A DNA stretch of 64,000 nucleotides. It comes from Tepidanaerobacter acetatoxydans Re1 (lineage in GTDB: Bacteria; Bacillota; Thermosediminibacteria; Thermosediminibacterales; Tepidanaerobacteraceae). The position numbers and the translations under genes were made by a program. Of this stretch, positions 28,795 to 37,832 are shown piece by piece (position 1 is the stretch's first letter; every line of letters starts with the position of its first letter). The stretch lies in the NCBI RefSeq assembly GCF_000328765.2, contig NC_019954.2:252501-316500 (forward strand), given 5' to 3'. The notes below the pieces were generated by a model. That model searched no databases, was not told the DNA's origin, and saw only the letters and a list, made by a program, of their open reading frames with translations.

Positions 28795-30195
28795 GGTAGC
28801 GTCAAGCGTCAAACAAATAATGAAAAAATGATAATTCAAGCTCATGAAGCAAAAAACATAACTTGAACCCTGAAAACCAAACAGACAAATAAAAAATGTG
28901 CTGGAATGAGATCAAATAGCAAATGTTTCCTTCCTAAGCACATAAAAGTACCAAAAAAGGCATAACAGAAGAAGCCAACAGAAGCCATATTCAACTATAC
29001 AAACCGATAACCCATTACTTATGCCGACCTTTGCAGATTCTCCAAATGACCATAAGAAAGCCTAAGCAACCTTAACCATTTGGACGGCATATAGTTAAAC
29101 CAATAACCTGCTTAACATCAAAATAAATACCATGCTGCGCAAAAAAGTGCTGAGCTAAAACATAAATAGGATTACCATCAAAAACAAGAGTCAGGTCCTC
29201 AGGTAGTTTCTTGAACTTAGACAAAGTAGAATAAATAGCCTTAATGGCTGCAACACCATCCCTATTTAAAAAATGGGATAGGAAGTAATAATTTTCTTGA
29301 CAGCATCCATCATAAAAAACACATAGTGCTTTTTACCTAAAATCTTAATATAAGTTTTATCACCACAAACCGCTACAGAACTAGAAAGCTCATAAGGATA
29401 ATCATCAACAAAAGGCTTAATCGCCCTAGCGGCAGAAACAGCATAATTAGAAGCAGTCTGGTGAGAAACTTTATATTATGTATATCCTAAAGGATAGAAG
29501 CCGTCTAACAGGTACTAAGGCCATAATTAATATGATAAGTAAGAACAAAGCCCAGCACATACCCCGCATTTCTAATACGAGAAAGATCAACAGCAAAAGG
29601 AATACAAGTGTCCGCCTTAAGAGACTCCAATTTAATATCAAATACCCTATAGTAATAATGCAGCTTGTATTTATAAGGATTCTTATCAAAATCGGTCTTC
29701 TCATCCTTTGATATAGAAGTTAGATTACGGACATAAAAAGGGCAGCACCTATTAACACATGTATAAACAAAGAACTGCTTACGATCACGCTTTTTGCAAA
29801 GAGCTTTACTACAATGCGGGCATTTAAGCGTAAGCTTTTCCAAATAAGCCTTATCAGGATAGAAAGTAGATTTACACACCTTACAGCTAAGCTGCCCCCT
29901 ACCGCCGGCGTTATCATAGATATACTCATAGGGAGCGTTACAAATAGGGCATATGATATAAGGTGTTGGAAGATACTTACTCCTTCTATCTATTAACAGA
30001 CTTTAAGGCTTACCACGTTCGATACTTACCTAATAACTGTCTATAATCAAGATACTTTCTTTTTTCAATAATGGGCATAGCATTGGCACTTAAAGCAAAA
30101 AAATTAGTAGACAGGATTAAGGGAAGGTAAAGGCTTAAATACTCGCGAAAGCGAGTTGATAAAGTTTTTAGGTCATTAGCACTTTTGACACCACC
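28795..30195 (-). mobile_element. Decayed DDE insertion sequence with imperfect terminal inverted repeats
   Basis: The ends GGTAGCGTCAAG (28795-28806) and, on the minus strand, GGTGGTGTCAAA (about 30184-30195) are imperfect inverted repeats that bracket about 1.4 kb of minus-strand transposase remains. Stops and frameshifts interrupt every frame, so the element cannot move by itself. It lies between an orphan antitoxin and the higBA module. Confidence 0.6.
28900..30180 (-). pseudogene. DDE transposase pseudogene with zinc ribbon
   Basis: Several minus-strand fragments belong to one transposase. At 29505-29879 there is a zinc-ribbon segment (CPHCSKALCKKRDRKQFFVYTCVNRCCPFY). Further on, in broken frames, come SSVAVCGDKTYIKILGKKHYVFFMMDAVKKIITSYP and LTLVFDGNPIYVLAQHFFAQHGIYF, which carry the spaced Asp residues of a DDE domain. 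The style resembles IS6-like or zinc-ribbon DDE transposases, but the exact family is uncertain. Frames are broken at least three times. The boundaries are approximate. Confidence 0.65.
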
Positions 30196-30277
30196 TCATG
30201 AATTTTGAATGGGTAAGCGATAAGTCGGTCTATGATGAACGGGGGCTGTTGATTTTATAATTTATTTTGAAATTCCC

Positions 30278-30333
30278 TTGAAAAAAAATCGCAACTAGGC
30301 TACAATATAATTAACCAATCGGTTAAGTTAACC
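30278..30333 (+). promoter_or_regulatory. higBA promoter and operator
   Basis: TTGAAA (30278-30283) and TACAAT (30301-30306) are spaced by 17 nt. Just downstream are three half-sites TTAACC (30311-30316), GGTTAA (30321-30326) and TTAACC (30328-30333). The first two form an inverted repeat with a 4-nt spacer, well placed for autorepression by the antitoxin. Confidence 0.65.
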
Positions 30334-30362
30334 AAAAGATTAAGATAGGTGGGATGTGAGGT

Positions 30363-30710
30363 GTGAAATTAGAATATGAAAACCCATCAGTGGAAAAACA
30401 CTTCAACGATTTTAATTTAATGAATAGGAAAATAGGGAAAGATTTAACTAGGACTACTAAAAAGCGACACGATCAATTAAAGGCGGCAGTTAATTTTAGC
30501 ATTTATCTTAGCACAGGTCTTGGGAAACCCCACCCACTATATGGTAATTTAAAAGGGTGTTATTGGATTAGTATTACCGGTAATGTTAGACTTGTTGTCG
30601 AACCAGATGCGGAAAATTTAGACCCCGCTTCTTTAAAAAAATGCGATTCAGTAATCATAAAGGGGGTGATGGATTATCATGGCCAAAAACATGAGTGGCT
30701 TATCCCGTGA
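30363..30710 (+). CDS. higB: HigB-like toxin (RelE/ParE superfamily)
   Basis: A 115-residue basic protein with the RelE/HigB fold pattern: MKLEYENPSVEKHFNDFNLMNRKIGKDLTRTTKKRHDQLKAA, then LGKPHPLYGNLKGCYWISITGNVRLVVEPDAEN and VIIKGVMDYHGQKHEWL. HigB toxins are ribosome-dependent mRNA interferases. The gene starts at the GTG at 30363 and overlaps the following antitoxin gene by 32 bp, with the toxin first, the hallmark order of higBA modules. The promoter carries a TTAACC-type operator. Confidence 0.8.
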   Translation: MKLEYENPSVEKHFNDFNLMNRKIGKDLTRTTKKRHDQLKAAVNFSIYLSTGLGKPHPLYGNLKGCYWISITGNVRLVVEPDAENLDPASLKKCDSVIIKGVMDYHGQKHEWLIP

Positions 30711-31770
30711 ATTTATTATTCATCCCGGCGAGACTTTAAAAGAAATTCTTGAGGATCGGGGGATGAGTCAGAAAGAATTGGCTTTAAGAACTGGCGTAAC
30801 AGAATCACATGTTAGTAGTGTGGTTAATTGCCAAAAAGACATCTCGGTTAGTTATGCCAAAAAACTGGAATATGCCTTAGATATTGATGCTAGTTTTTGG
30901 ATTAATTTACAGGGCAACTATGATAAAGAGTTGGCTGATTTTGAGGATGTTAATAAGATTTCAGATGAGGAGTTTCGGATTCTTAAGCACTTAAATGGTA
31001 TTATAAAACACCTTAAACAAATAGGGCTATTGGAACAAAAATTACAGGGGCCGATGCTTGTCATTCAGCTGAGGAAGTTCTTAAATGTCAGTAGCTTGAT
31101 ACGGATACCGGAGCTTTCACAAGCTGGGGCTTACCGTCTGGCAACGGAAACCAAGGTGGATCCGTATGTTTTGTTTACATGGCTTAGAATGTGTGACTTG
31201 ATAACAGATAATCAGCAAATTGAGCAGAAGTTGGATGTTAGCAAACTAAAAGAGAAAATTCCTCCAATAAAAGAGTTAATGTTTGAAGATGTGGTTAAGA
31301 TTCAACCCCGGCTAAAATCCTATTTGGCTGAATGCGGAATCAGGTTTTCCATTGTCAAGCATTTTCGAGGTGCTCCCGTGCAAGGTGTGATTAAAAAGAA
31401 CAGTGATGGCACCTTAAGTCTGCTCATGACTACAAGACGTAAGTTTGCTGATATTTTCTGGTTCACGTTTTTTCACGAAATCGGGCATATCATTCACGGG
31501 GATATCGAAGATAAATTGATTGACTATGAATTTATAAAAAATGAGGCAGAGGATAGGGCTAATAAATTTGCCGAGAACATTTTGATTGAAGCGGAAGGAT
31601 ATAGTGCTTTTATAGAAAAAGGAGATTTTTCGCTGCCTTCTATTAAAAGGTTTTCAGTTGAACAGAATATCCCAACCTATGTTTTAATCGGTAGGTTACA
31701 AAAAGATGGGCACGTTAGGTACTATCAATACCGGGGGGAAAAGGTAAAATATGTAATGGAGGAAGGTTAA
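30679..31770 (+). CDS. higA: HigA-type antitoxin fused to ImmA/IrrE metallopeptidase domain
   Basis: A 363-residue fusion. Residues 1-100 are the HigA XRE helix-turn-helix (IIHPGETLKEILEDRGMSQKELALRTGVTESHVSSVVNCQKDISVSYAKKLEYAL). A helical linker follows to about residue 210. The C-terminal half is a COG2856 ImmA/IrrE peptidase with the zinc motif HEIGH at about 266-270 in TFFHEIGHIIHGD and a downstream EDRANKFAENILI helix supplying the third ligand. In phage and ICE repressor systems this peptidase cuts the repressor under stress. Here it may cleave its own antitoxin or a partner (inference). It overlaps higB by 32 bp. Confidence 0.85.
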   Translation: MAKNMSGLSREFIIHPGETLKEILEDRGMSQKELALRTGVTESHVSSVVNCQKDISVSYAKKLEYALDIDASFWINLQGNYDKELADFEDVNKISDEEFRILKHLNGIIKHLKQIGLLEQKLQGPMLVIQLRKFLNVSSLIRIPELSQAGAYRLATETKVDPYVLFTWLRMCDLITDNQQIEQKLDVSKLKEKIPPIKELMFEDVVKIQPRLKSYLAECGIRFSIVKHFRGAPVQGVIKKNSDGTLSLLMTTRRKFADIFWFTFFHEIGHIIHGDIEDKLIDYEFIKNEAEDRANKFAENILIEAEGYSAFIEKGDFSLPSIKRFSVEQNIPTYVLIGRLQKDGHVRYYQYRGEKVKYVMEEG

Positions 31771-31801
31771 ACAACTTTGACAGAATTAGGGGGAGGGAAA
31801 G

Positions 31802-32054
31802 GTGACAAAAGAACAAGGATTAATGCAATATCTTCACGAAAAAGTGTTTGACCCAATTTTTGAATTCGCCAAATGTACCTTTTGAAATAAGAAGTGGTGT
31901 AAACCTTACAATAGCAAGAATGAATAGCTTAGGCACTGAAAAAATGGTTCAATATTTTTGGTCTGCACTTGCCACGGAAAATGCAATTAAATTTTCTATG
32001 CCCCTCGCAAAAATACGAATTTGTAACACAGTAACAGTAACACAGGGGAAAGTA
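31802..32054 (+). pseudogene. Small hypothetical gene downstream of higA, frameshifted and cut by an IS
   Basis: From the GTG at 31802 (GGGAGGGAAAG upstream) a frame reads MTKEQGLMQYLHEKVFDPI, then shifts at a five-T run near 31857-31861 into LNSPNVPFEIRSGVNLTIARMNSLGTEKMVQYFWSALATENAIKFSM. Without one T it would be a single protein of at least 75 residues. Its 3' end is replaced by AACACAGGGG-type sequence and the IS left end at 32063. I recognise no function. It may have been the third gene of the toxin-antitoxin operon. Confidence 0.5.
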
Positions 32055-32062
32055 ACACAAGG

Positions 32063-33264
32063 GGACGGTTCGAGACCACTGAAAAAGTCCCCATAAAAAA
32101 AAATCGAATTCTAAAACTAAACACAAAAAAATGATTAAAAGCCTTGGAATATCTAGCCTTAAGGTACAAAAACCCCTGAACGGTTAATGAAACATTTAGG
32201 AAAAAAGATCATTAAAACATATACAGAAGAAACAGGAAAAACCTTAGAAGATATGCCTGAAGCACCGGCCTACAAAGAAATTGAAGATCATAAAGAGGCT
32301 AAGGCAGAAATGAAAGAATACTTATAGAAACTGTAATAGATAAAGTAAGCGAAAACATATCCGCAAACAAGCAAAAGACCAAGGAAGCCATAAACAAAGC
32401 TAAGGAAATATTAGACGATCCTAAGTTTATCAATCAAAAAGGCGTGCGTTCACTAATAGACGAAGATGCAAGAGTCGGCTATAAAACCGAATTTGCCATG
32501 ACAACAGATGAACGCATCATCACTTGCGTAAGAACAGCAAACGGAGCATATACCGATGGAAACCACACAAAAGAAATGCTTGAACAAACAAAAAAAGCCG
32601 GCATAAGAATTGATGAAGTTTATGCAGATAAAGCGTATTTTAGAAAACCCATATTAGATGATATAAAAGAAATAAATGCAAAAGCCTATATACCTGTAAG
32701 CGAATCAGTCTATAGAATCGATGAAAGTGAATTTACATATAACAAAGACTGTGACCAGTGGCAGTGCAGCCAGGGCAACATAACAGAAAAAAAGAGGCAT
32801 TTTAAATCTAAGAAAGATAAAAAAGAAACCTACAACAAATACTACTTTGAAATAAATCAGTGCAAGGCATGCCCCATACACGATAAATGCTGCAAAAAAA
32901 GCTCGCGTAAAATTCTTAATGTAGGTTTAAACACACCAGAGTTTTATGAAATATCGCAGTACCAAAAAACCCAGGAGTTTAAGGAAAAATACAAAAAGAG
33001 GGCTTCTATTGAAGGCAAAAATGCCGAACTTAAACGATTTCACGGACTGTATCGAGCAAGGGGATACGGTCTGTTAAGCGTGTCTATACAATCGAAACTA
33101 GCCGCAATAGCGGTAAATATAAAGAGGATAGCAGCAATAGTATCCTCTTTTTTATTTTGTTTTTTAAAAAAACCCATATTTTCCAAAGCAAGTTTTGGTT
33201 TTTGATATTTTTTGATGAAACCAGGATAAAAAAGGCTAGTTTTTCAGTGGTCTCGGAACCGTCC
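32063..33264 (+). mobile_element. Internally deleted IS1182-like element, copy A
   Basis: About 1.2 kb bounded by inverted terminal repeats. Left GAGACCACTGAAAAA follows GGACGGTTC (32063-32071). Right TTTTTCAGTGGTCTC is followed by GGAACCGTCC (33255-33264). It contains the C-terminal two-thirds of an IS1182-type transposase and lacks the N-terminal part, so it is shorter than the usual 1.6-1.9 kb. The flanking motifs are inverted copies of each other, suggesting insertion into a palindrome. Confidence 0.75.
32187..33205 (+). pseudogene. IS1182 family transposase, truncated and frameshifted (copy A)
   Basis: The open frame from 32444 to 33205 encodes 253 residues of the catalytic C-terminus: VGYKTEFAMTTDERIITCVRTANGAYTDGN, then EVYADKAYFRKPI, a cysteine cluster CKACPIHDKCCKK, and the last conserved Glu in RASIEGKNAELKRFHGLYRARGYG. 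Upstream, 32187-32330 encodes MKHLGKKIIKTYTEETGKTLEDMPEAPAYKE in a different frame. A one-base deletion near 32322 puts a TAG in the way. The identical break is present in copy B. Confidence 0.8.
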
Positions 33265-33289
33265 AAATTTATTCATTTATTTTTTGGCA

Positions 33290-33331
33290 AATAAAGAGCC
33301 TGGAGAAATTCTAAATTTATCATCCCAGGCT
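33290..33331 (-). terminator. Terminator of the PTS/aldolase operon
   Basis: AGCCTGG and CCAGGCT form a 7-bp stem. On the minus strand it is followed by CTTTATTTG, just after the aldolase gene. Confidence 0.6.
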
Positions 33332-33366
33332 AATAGCAATTTTACTTTATTTGTCTATTGATATTG

Positions 33367-34200
33367 TTAAATGGCTTTCCCCGCACTCCCTAAAACTTTC
33401 ATAAAATGCATCGCTGTTTCTATATAGCCTTTGGATAATACCGGAAACAGATTATATATTCTGTTGCCTTCCATTCCATCTGATATCAATGCATTATATG
33501 CACTTCGATATAAATCATTTACTATATTGACTTTGCAGATACCCTTTCTACACGTTTTAGCAAGATTTTCGTCTCCGGTGCCTGAGCCTCCATGAAGCAC
33601 TAAAGGAACTGTGACTTTCTGTGCTATTTTTTCCAATAAATCAAAGCGCAATTTAGGTTTACCTTTATATACACCATGAGATGTTCCTATAGCAACTGCT
33701 AAACAGTCCACATCGGTTTCCTCAACAAATTTTAATGCCTCATCAGGTACAGTAAGAGCACATTCACTGTCTTGTGCATCACTACCCTCCATGCCAACAT
33801 GCCCTAATTCACTCTCAACCTCTACATTTGCAGCATGAGCAATTCTGACAAGTTCTTTAACCTGAGCAACATTTTCTTTATAAGGAATCTGTGAACGGTC
33901 TACCATGATGCAATTAAAGCCAGCTCTGATACCTTTGATAGCAGATTCAAAACTCGTAGTATGATCATAAACCAATGCTACCGGAATTTGGGCTCTAATG
34001 GCAAAGTCATTAATCATCTTCCCAAAATAACACAAATCTTTGTTGCCGTTTTCCATGCAAAGGAGAATTACAGGGGACTTCATCCGTTCGGCAGCTTCTA
34101 TGGCGGCTCGGCTCGTCAATTCATCAACTGCAGCTAAGGCTGGTACTGCATAACCTTCTTTTTTGGCATACTTTAACATTTCTGTTATTCTTACTAACAT
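33367..34200 (-). CDS. Class II fructose/tagatose-bisphosphate aldolase family protein
   Basis: A 277-residue TIM-barrel aldolase of the GatY/KbaY/Fba class. Visible elements are FAIRAQIPVALVYDHTTSFESAIKGIRAGFNCIMVD (Asp-His of the active site), VEVESELGHVGMEGSD, CLAVAIGTSHGVYKGKPKLRFDLL and VPLVLHGGSGTGDENLAKTCRKGICKVNIVND, giving the conserved zinc histidines and phosphate loop. The usual LDHG is VYDHTT here. It is the last gene of the PTS operon, 11 bp behind the dehydrogenase, and probably splits the sugar bisphosphate into DHAP and an aldehyde. Confidence 0.85.
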   Translation of the reverse strand: MLVRITEMLKYAKKEGYAVPALAAVDELTSRAAIEAAERMKSPVILLCMENGNKDLCYFGKMINDFAIRAQIPVALVYDHTTSFESAIKGIRAGFNCIMVDRSQIPYKENVAQVKELVRIAHAANVEVESELGHVGMEGSDAQDSECALTVPDEALKFVEETDVDCLAVAIGTSHGVYKGKPKLRFDLLEKIAQKVTVPLVLHGGSGTGDENLAKTCRKGICKVNIVNDLYRSAYNALISDGMEGNRIYNLFPVLSKGYIETAMHFMKVLGSAGKAI

Positions 34201-34211
34201 TTTTATCCCCC

Positions 34212-35261
34212 TTAATCAAATTTGACAATAATACGGAACGTATCAGGCTTAATAGCTTCTTCAAATGCTTTGCCAGCCTCTGTATAATCAAATACTCCTG
34301 ATATGAGCTTTTCCGGATTGATAAGATTTTTTGTCAATAAATTAACAGAAGCATCAAAAGAACGCACACTGGGACTTACAGCTCCTGTGATAACTGTTTC
34401 CGAATAGTGAAGCCAATTTGGACTTATATTGATAGGTTTATCCGGATGTTGGGAGCTAAACATAATACACCGCCCCATACTTCCTGTTAATTGCACTGCC
34501 TGCTCAGCCACTGCTGAAATCGGTGTTGTATTAAACACAACTTCAGCCCCTCTTCCATCAGTCAGATTTCTTACCGCTCGTATCGGGTCTGTATGCATAG
34601 GGTCTATTGTAATATCGCAGCCTAATTCGTGTGCTAATTTTCTGCGCTCTTGGACGGGTTCCAGCATTATGACACGAGTACCCCGCAGCTTTGCACAAAG
34701 CAAATGCAGCATACCCATGATACCGCCACCGATGATGACCACATCATCACCTAATCCCGGATTTCCCTTTTCAAAGCTGTTTACCACGCAAGCCACAGGC
34801 TCAGCTAATGTGGCTTTCTCTAATGAAATGTCATCAGGCAATACCCATATTTGCGAGGTATCTACAACAACATACTCGCTTAAACCTCCAATGCCCGATA
34901 TCCCCTGTTCATTCACTAAAAGTGTATTTGTTTCAACACAGAGATTTTCTTTGCCATGGCGGCAATAATAGCATGACCCGCATTTATATAAGATTCTTAC
35001 AGCAACCTTTGAACCAATCTTGTATTTTTGGGTATCAACATCCCTGCCGATTTGTACGATTTTACCTGCGATTTCATGTCCCCCTATAAATGGCAACGGC
35101 ATTTTTGAAATACCTAAGTATACTCTTTGCTCATGCGTGCATAAAGCACAAGCCTTGATTTTGATGAGAACCTGATTTGATTTAGGCATTGGCTTAGTTA
35201 GATTGATAAGCTCAACTTTTTTCTTTTCAACAATCGCAACTGCTTTCATTTTTTCACTCAT
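34212..35261 (-). CDS. Zinc-dependent alcohol/polyol dehydrogenase (MDR family)
   Basis: A 349-residue medium-chain dehydrogenase. Catalytic zinc ligands are visible at Cys41 and His62-Glu63 (CALCTHEQ and IGGHEIAGKI). The structural zinc lobe is Cx2Cx2Cx7C (CGSCYYCRHGKENLC). The Rossmann motif is VVIIGGGIMGMLHLL. It resembles sorbitol, galactitol-phosphate or sorbose-phosphate dehydrogenases and would oxidise or reduce the phosphorylated polyol delivered by the adjacent PTS. AAAGGA precedes the ATG. Confidence 0.85.
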   Translation of the reverse strand: MSEKMKAVAIVEKKKVELINLTKPMPKSNQVLIKIKACALCTHEQRVYLGISKMPLPFIGGHEIAGKIVQIGRDVDTQKYKIGSKVAVRILYKCGSCYYCRHGKENLCVETNTLLVNEQGISGIGGLSEYVVVDTSQIWVLPDDISLEKATLAEPVACVVNSFEKGNPGLGDDVVIIGGGIMGMLHLLCAKLRGTRVIMLEPVQERRKLAHELGCDITIDPMHTDPIRAVRNLTDGRGAEVVFNTTPISAVAEQAVQLTGSMGRCIMFSSQHPDKPINISPNWLHYSETVITGAVSPSVRSFDASVNLLTKNLINPEKLISGVFDYTEAGKAFEEAIKPDTFRIIVKFD

Positions 35262-35331
35262 TTTTATGTCCTTTCAAGTAAATTATATTCTATATGTGGT
35301 GCTGAGTTTTCAGCACCACATTTGTCAAATG

Positions 35332-36159
35332 TTACAAAATACCTGTCAACCCGCCAATAACACCTACTGCTGCAATAATAAGAATAACTTTCACTGAGGA
35401 AACTCCTTTTTTTAGCAAAAAGTAGCATGACATCGTTAATGCCAGTGGCAGCATGCCAGGCATTATTTGGTCAAACAGTGAGGTTTGTAAATCAAAAATC
35501 TGGCCTTCAGCCTGCTCAAACCGAATAGCGGTACTTACCGAAACGTAATTTGCCACAAGTCCGCCAATGACTGCATTGCCAAGAATTCCAGCCCCAGTAA
35601 TAACTTTATTGATGACTCCGCTTTCCATCAAATCTAATATAGTTTCACTGCCTTTGTAGTATCCAAGATTCAGCAACCAATATCCAACACCATAATACAA
35701 TGCAAAGAAAATGCCTGAGTAAAAAATAGGTGCAATAACGTTACCTTCTATGGCAAGGCCTGTAAAGAAAACTAACAGCAGTGGTATAACAACACCCTGC
35801 CACAGTGGGTCTCCGACACCGGCTAATGGCCCCATCAATCCGGTTTTAATGGCAGTAAATGCTTCATCATCCAATTCTGCACCCTTCTTCTTTTGCTCTT
35901 CCATGGCTGCCGTAAGGCCTATAACTGCCGAACCTAAGGCATTTTCCGTATTAAAGAATTGTGTATGACGCCGCATTGCATTTTTTCTTTCTTCAGGGTC
36001 ATTATCGTAAAGCCGCTTTATGATCGGTGACATTGAATGTAGGAAACCAATGCCCTGCATGCGCTCATAATTGTAGCACGATTGGAAATAGTACATCCAA
36101 TTAAGCCACGCTGTTCTTAAGTCCTTCTTTTTTAACAAATATTGTTCTTCATTATCCAT
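35332..36159 (-). CDS. PTS mannose/fructose/sorbose family transporter subunit IID
   Basis: A 275-residue membrane subunit of the mannose-family PTS. It has the typical long N-terminal cytosolic part (NWMYYFQSCYNYERMQGIGFLHSMSPIIKRLY), the conserved FNTENALGSAVIGLTAAMEEQ and GLMGPLAGVGDPLWQGVVIPLLL, then hydrophobic helices at the C-terminus. I chose the ATG at 36159, after AGGAGGTG, rather than the GTG at 36171, which overlaps the ribosome site. It overlaps the IIC gene slightly. Confidence 0.92.
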   Translation of the reverse strand: MDNEEQYLLKKKDLRTAWLNWMYYFQSCYNYERMQGIGFLHSMSPIIKRLYDNDPEERKNAMRRHTQFFNTENALGSAVIGLTAAMEEQKKKGAELDDEAFTAIKTGLMGPLAGVGDPLWQGVVIPLLLVFFTGLAIEGNVIAPIFYSGIFFALYYGVGYWLLNLGYYKGSETILDLMESGVINKVITGAGILGNAVIGGLVANYVSVSTAIRFEQAEGQIFDLQTSLFDQIMPGMLPLALTMSCYFLLKKGVSSVKVILIIAAVGVIGGLTGIL

Positions 36160-36913
36160 TATTGGTAGCACCTCCTTTTTCTTTAAGTTGCATATAAATA
36201 ATAGTTACACAAAGAGAGATTAGGCATAACGGTAATATAGCAACTTTAAAGTAGGCAGCCAATAGAAATCCCAGGAAAAAGAAAACTTTTGCTTCACCTT
36301 TGAAAATAGTCAGCAAGATCATTCCAATTCCGACTGCCGGCAACATACCGCCAATAATGCTCAGAATTCTGAGGGTTTCTCCGCCTAAAGCATTAATTGC
36401 ATCCTGTATATATGTACCGCCAAAATAAACCGCTAAAAAGCACGGTATAAAGGTCATGACAAATAGCAGTGCTTGGGGTAGCAAGACGTTCACTATCCAG
36501 ACCTTTTCCGGTTTACCTTCGTCCGCATATTTTTCGGCCAAAGGAACAAATGCGGTGTTGATTGTCATACGGCCAACCCAAACAATAGAGCCAAGCAATC
36601 CTAAAGGTACTGCAATTGCTACAGCTGTATTTACATCCATACCCCCTGTAATGGCCAGAGCCGTACCCAATATACCTGCAAGTGACATATCACTTGGCAT
36701 TGAACCGCCTGCACTGATAAATCCAATATACATGAGGTTAATAGTTGCACCGATTATCGTACCTTTTACAGGGTCACCTAAAATCAGTCCAACAACAAAT
36801 CCGTTAACTAAAGGGCGATATAGTATTGCATAGTTTCCCATACCTCCAAAAGGCCATGGGCTATTTGCTAAGTAATAGACAAGTGCTACTAAAAAAGACT
36901 GAAGAACACTCAT
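36152..36913 (-). CDS. PTS mannose/fructose/sorbose family transporter subunit IIC
   Basis: A 253-residue polytopic subunit. It begins SVLQSFLVALVYYLANSPWPFGGMGNYAILYRPLVNGFVVGLILGDPVKGTIIGATINLMYIGFISAGGSMPSDMSLAGILGTALAI, the characteristic IIC-Man N-terminus, and continues through further hydrophobic helices to a short polar tail. It forms the sugar channel with IID. It sits between IIB and IID in the standard order. Confidence 0.93.
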   Translation of the reverse strand: MSVLQSFLVALVYYLANSPWPFGGMGNYAILYRPLVNGFVVGLILGDPVKGTIIGATINLMYIGFISAGGSMPSDMSLAGILGTALAITGGMDVNTAVAIAVPLGLLGSIVWVGRMTINTAFVPLAEKYADEGKPEKVWIVNVLLPQALLFVMTFIPCFLAVYFGGTYIQDAINALGGETLRILSIIGGMLPAVGIGMILLTIFKGEAKVFFFLGFLLAAYFKVAILPLCLISLCVTIIYMQLKEKGGATNNG

Positions 36914-36925
36914 GATTGCCCTCCC

Positions 36926-37402
36926 CTATATTATTTTTTTTACATCAACCGCTTTCTCACTAGGAACCATCTGGTAATACATCGGTACGCCTTTTTCAAG
37001 TATACGCCTTATGCATTCCACCTCCTCTGAACTGGCGGATACGTTTTTATTAAACCTACTCCTCCCTTTCTTTGCACCCATTCCGCCAAGAATAACTTTG
37101 TTCAATACAACTCCGCCGTCGATTAACGCTTCTATGACTTCAGGAACTTTTGCAAGAATAATGATATTTTCTCCGGCATCTGGATCTTGTTTTAAGAACT
37201 GCACGGCATCTTCAGTGGTAAATATATTAACGGAAATTCCCGATGGTGCAGCGGCTTTAAGCAATCTTTTCATAAATACATCTTTTGTGAGTGTGTCATC
37301 AACAATAATAATTCGATTTGCATTTGTCTGCTTTACCCAAGAAGTTACTACTTGCCCATGAATAAGACGATCATCTATTCTGACTAAAACAATATTTCTC
37401 AC
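36926..37402 (-). CDS. PTS mannose/fructose/sorbose family subunit IIB
   Basis: A 158-residue cytosolic subunit. The phosphorylated residue is His15 in VRIDDRLIHGQVVTSWVKQ, the family signature. It passes phosphate from IIA to the incoming sugar. The GTG start overlaps the TAG stop of the IIA gene by one base, indicating translational coupling. Confidence 0.93.
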   Translation of the reverse strand: MRNIVLVRIDDRLIHGQVVTSWVKQTNANRIIIVDDTLTKDVFMKRLLKAAAPSGISVNIFTTEDAVQFLKQDPDAGENIIILAKVPEVIEALIDGGVVLNKVILGGMGAKKGRSRFNKNVSASSEEVECIRRILEKGVPMYYQMVPSEKAVDVKKII

Positions 37403-37806
37403 TAATTCATCTCCTCTAAAAATTTATTTACATCAATTATCGTTTCTTTTCCCTTATCTAAAATCATTTTACATAACTCATCCACACCGACAGATTCTCG
37501 GGATGTCAATATTTCCAATAATAATGGCAAATTTACACCTGTAATGTGGCGAAACGAATAATACTGCATCAATGAATATGTAATGTTAAACGGGCTTCCA
37601 GAAAACATATCCGTTAGAACCAGAAGCTCACCGTTTCTCTGTGCCTTTTCGATAGCCTCTGTTAGTTGTTCCCGCAGCTCATCTACATCGTCACCTAAAT
37701 GTAAGCCAAATGTATGAACATGGTCCTGCTCCCCTACAATCATTTGAGCACTTTCTAACATAGACTTGGCATAATCTCCATGAGAAACCATTATAATTTC
37801 TACCAT
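37402..37806 (-). CDS. PTS mannose/fructose/sorbose family subunit IIA
   Basis: A 134-residue cytosolic subunit with the phosphorylated His9 in VEIIMVSHGDYAKSMLESAQMI, then VLTDMFSGSPFNI, which is typical of IIA-Man. I favour the ATG at 37806 over the TTG at 37809. GGGGGG lies just upstream. It is the first structural gene after the SorC regulator, 26 bp behind it, and receives phosphate from HPr. Confidence 0.93.
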   Translation of the reverse strand: MVEIIMVSHGDYAKSMLESAQMIVGEQDHVHTFGLHLGDDVDELREQLTEAIEKAQRNGELLVLTDMFSGSPFNITYSLMQYYSFRHITGVNLPLLLEILTSRESVGVDELCKMILDKGKETIIDVNKFLEEMN

Positions 37807-37832
37807 CAAATCACATCCCCCCTATATAAATT

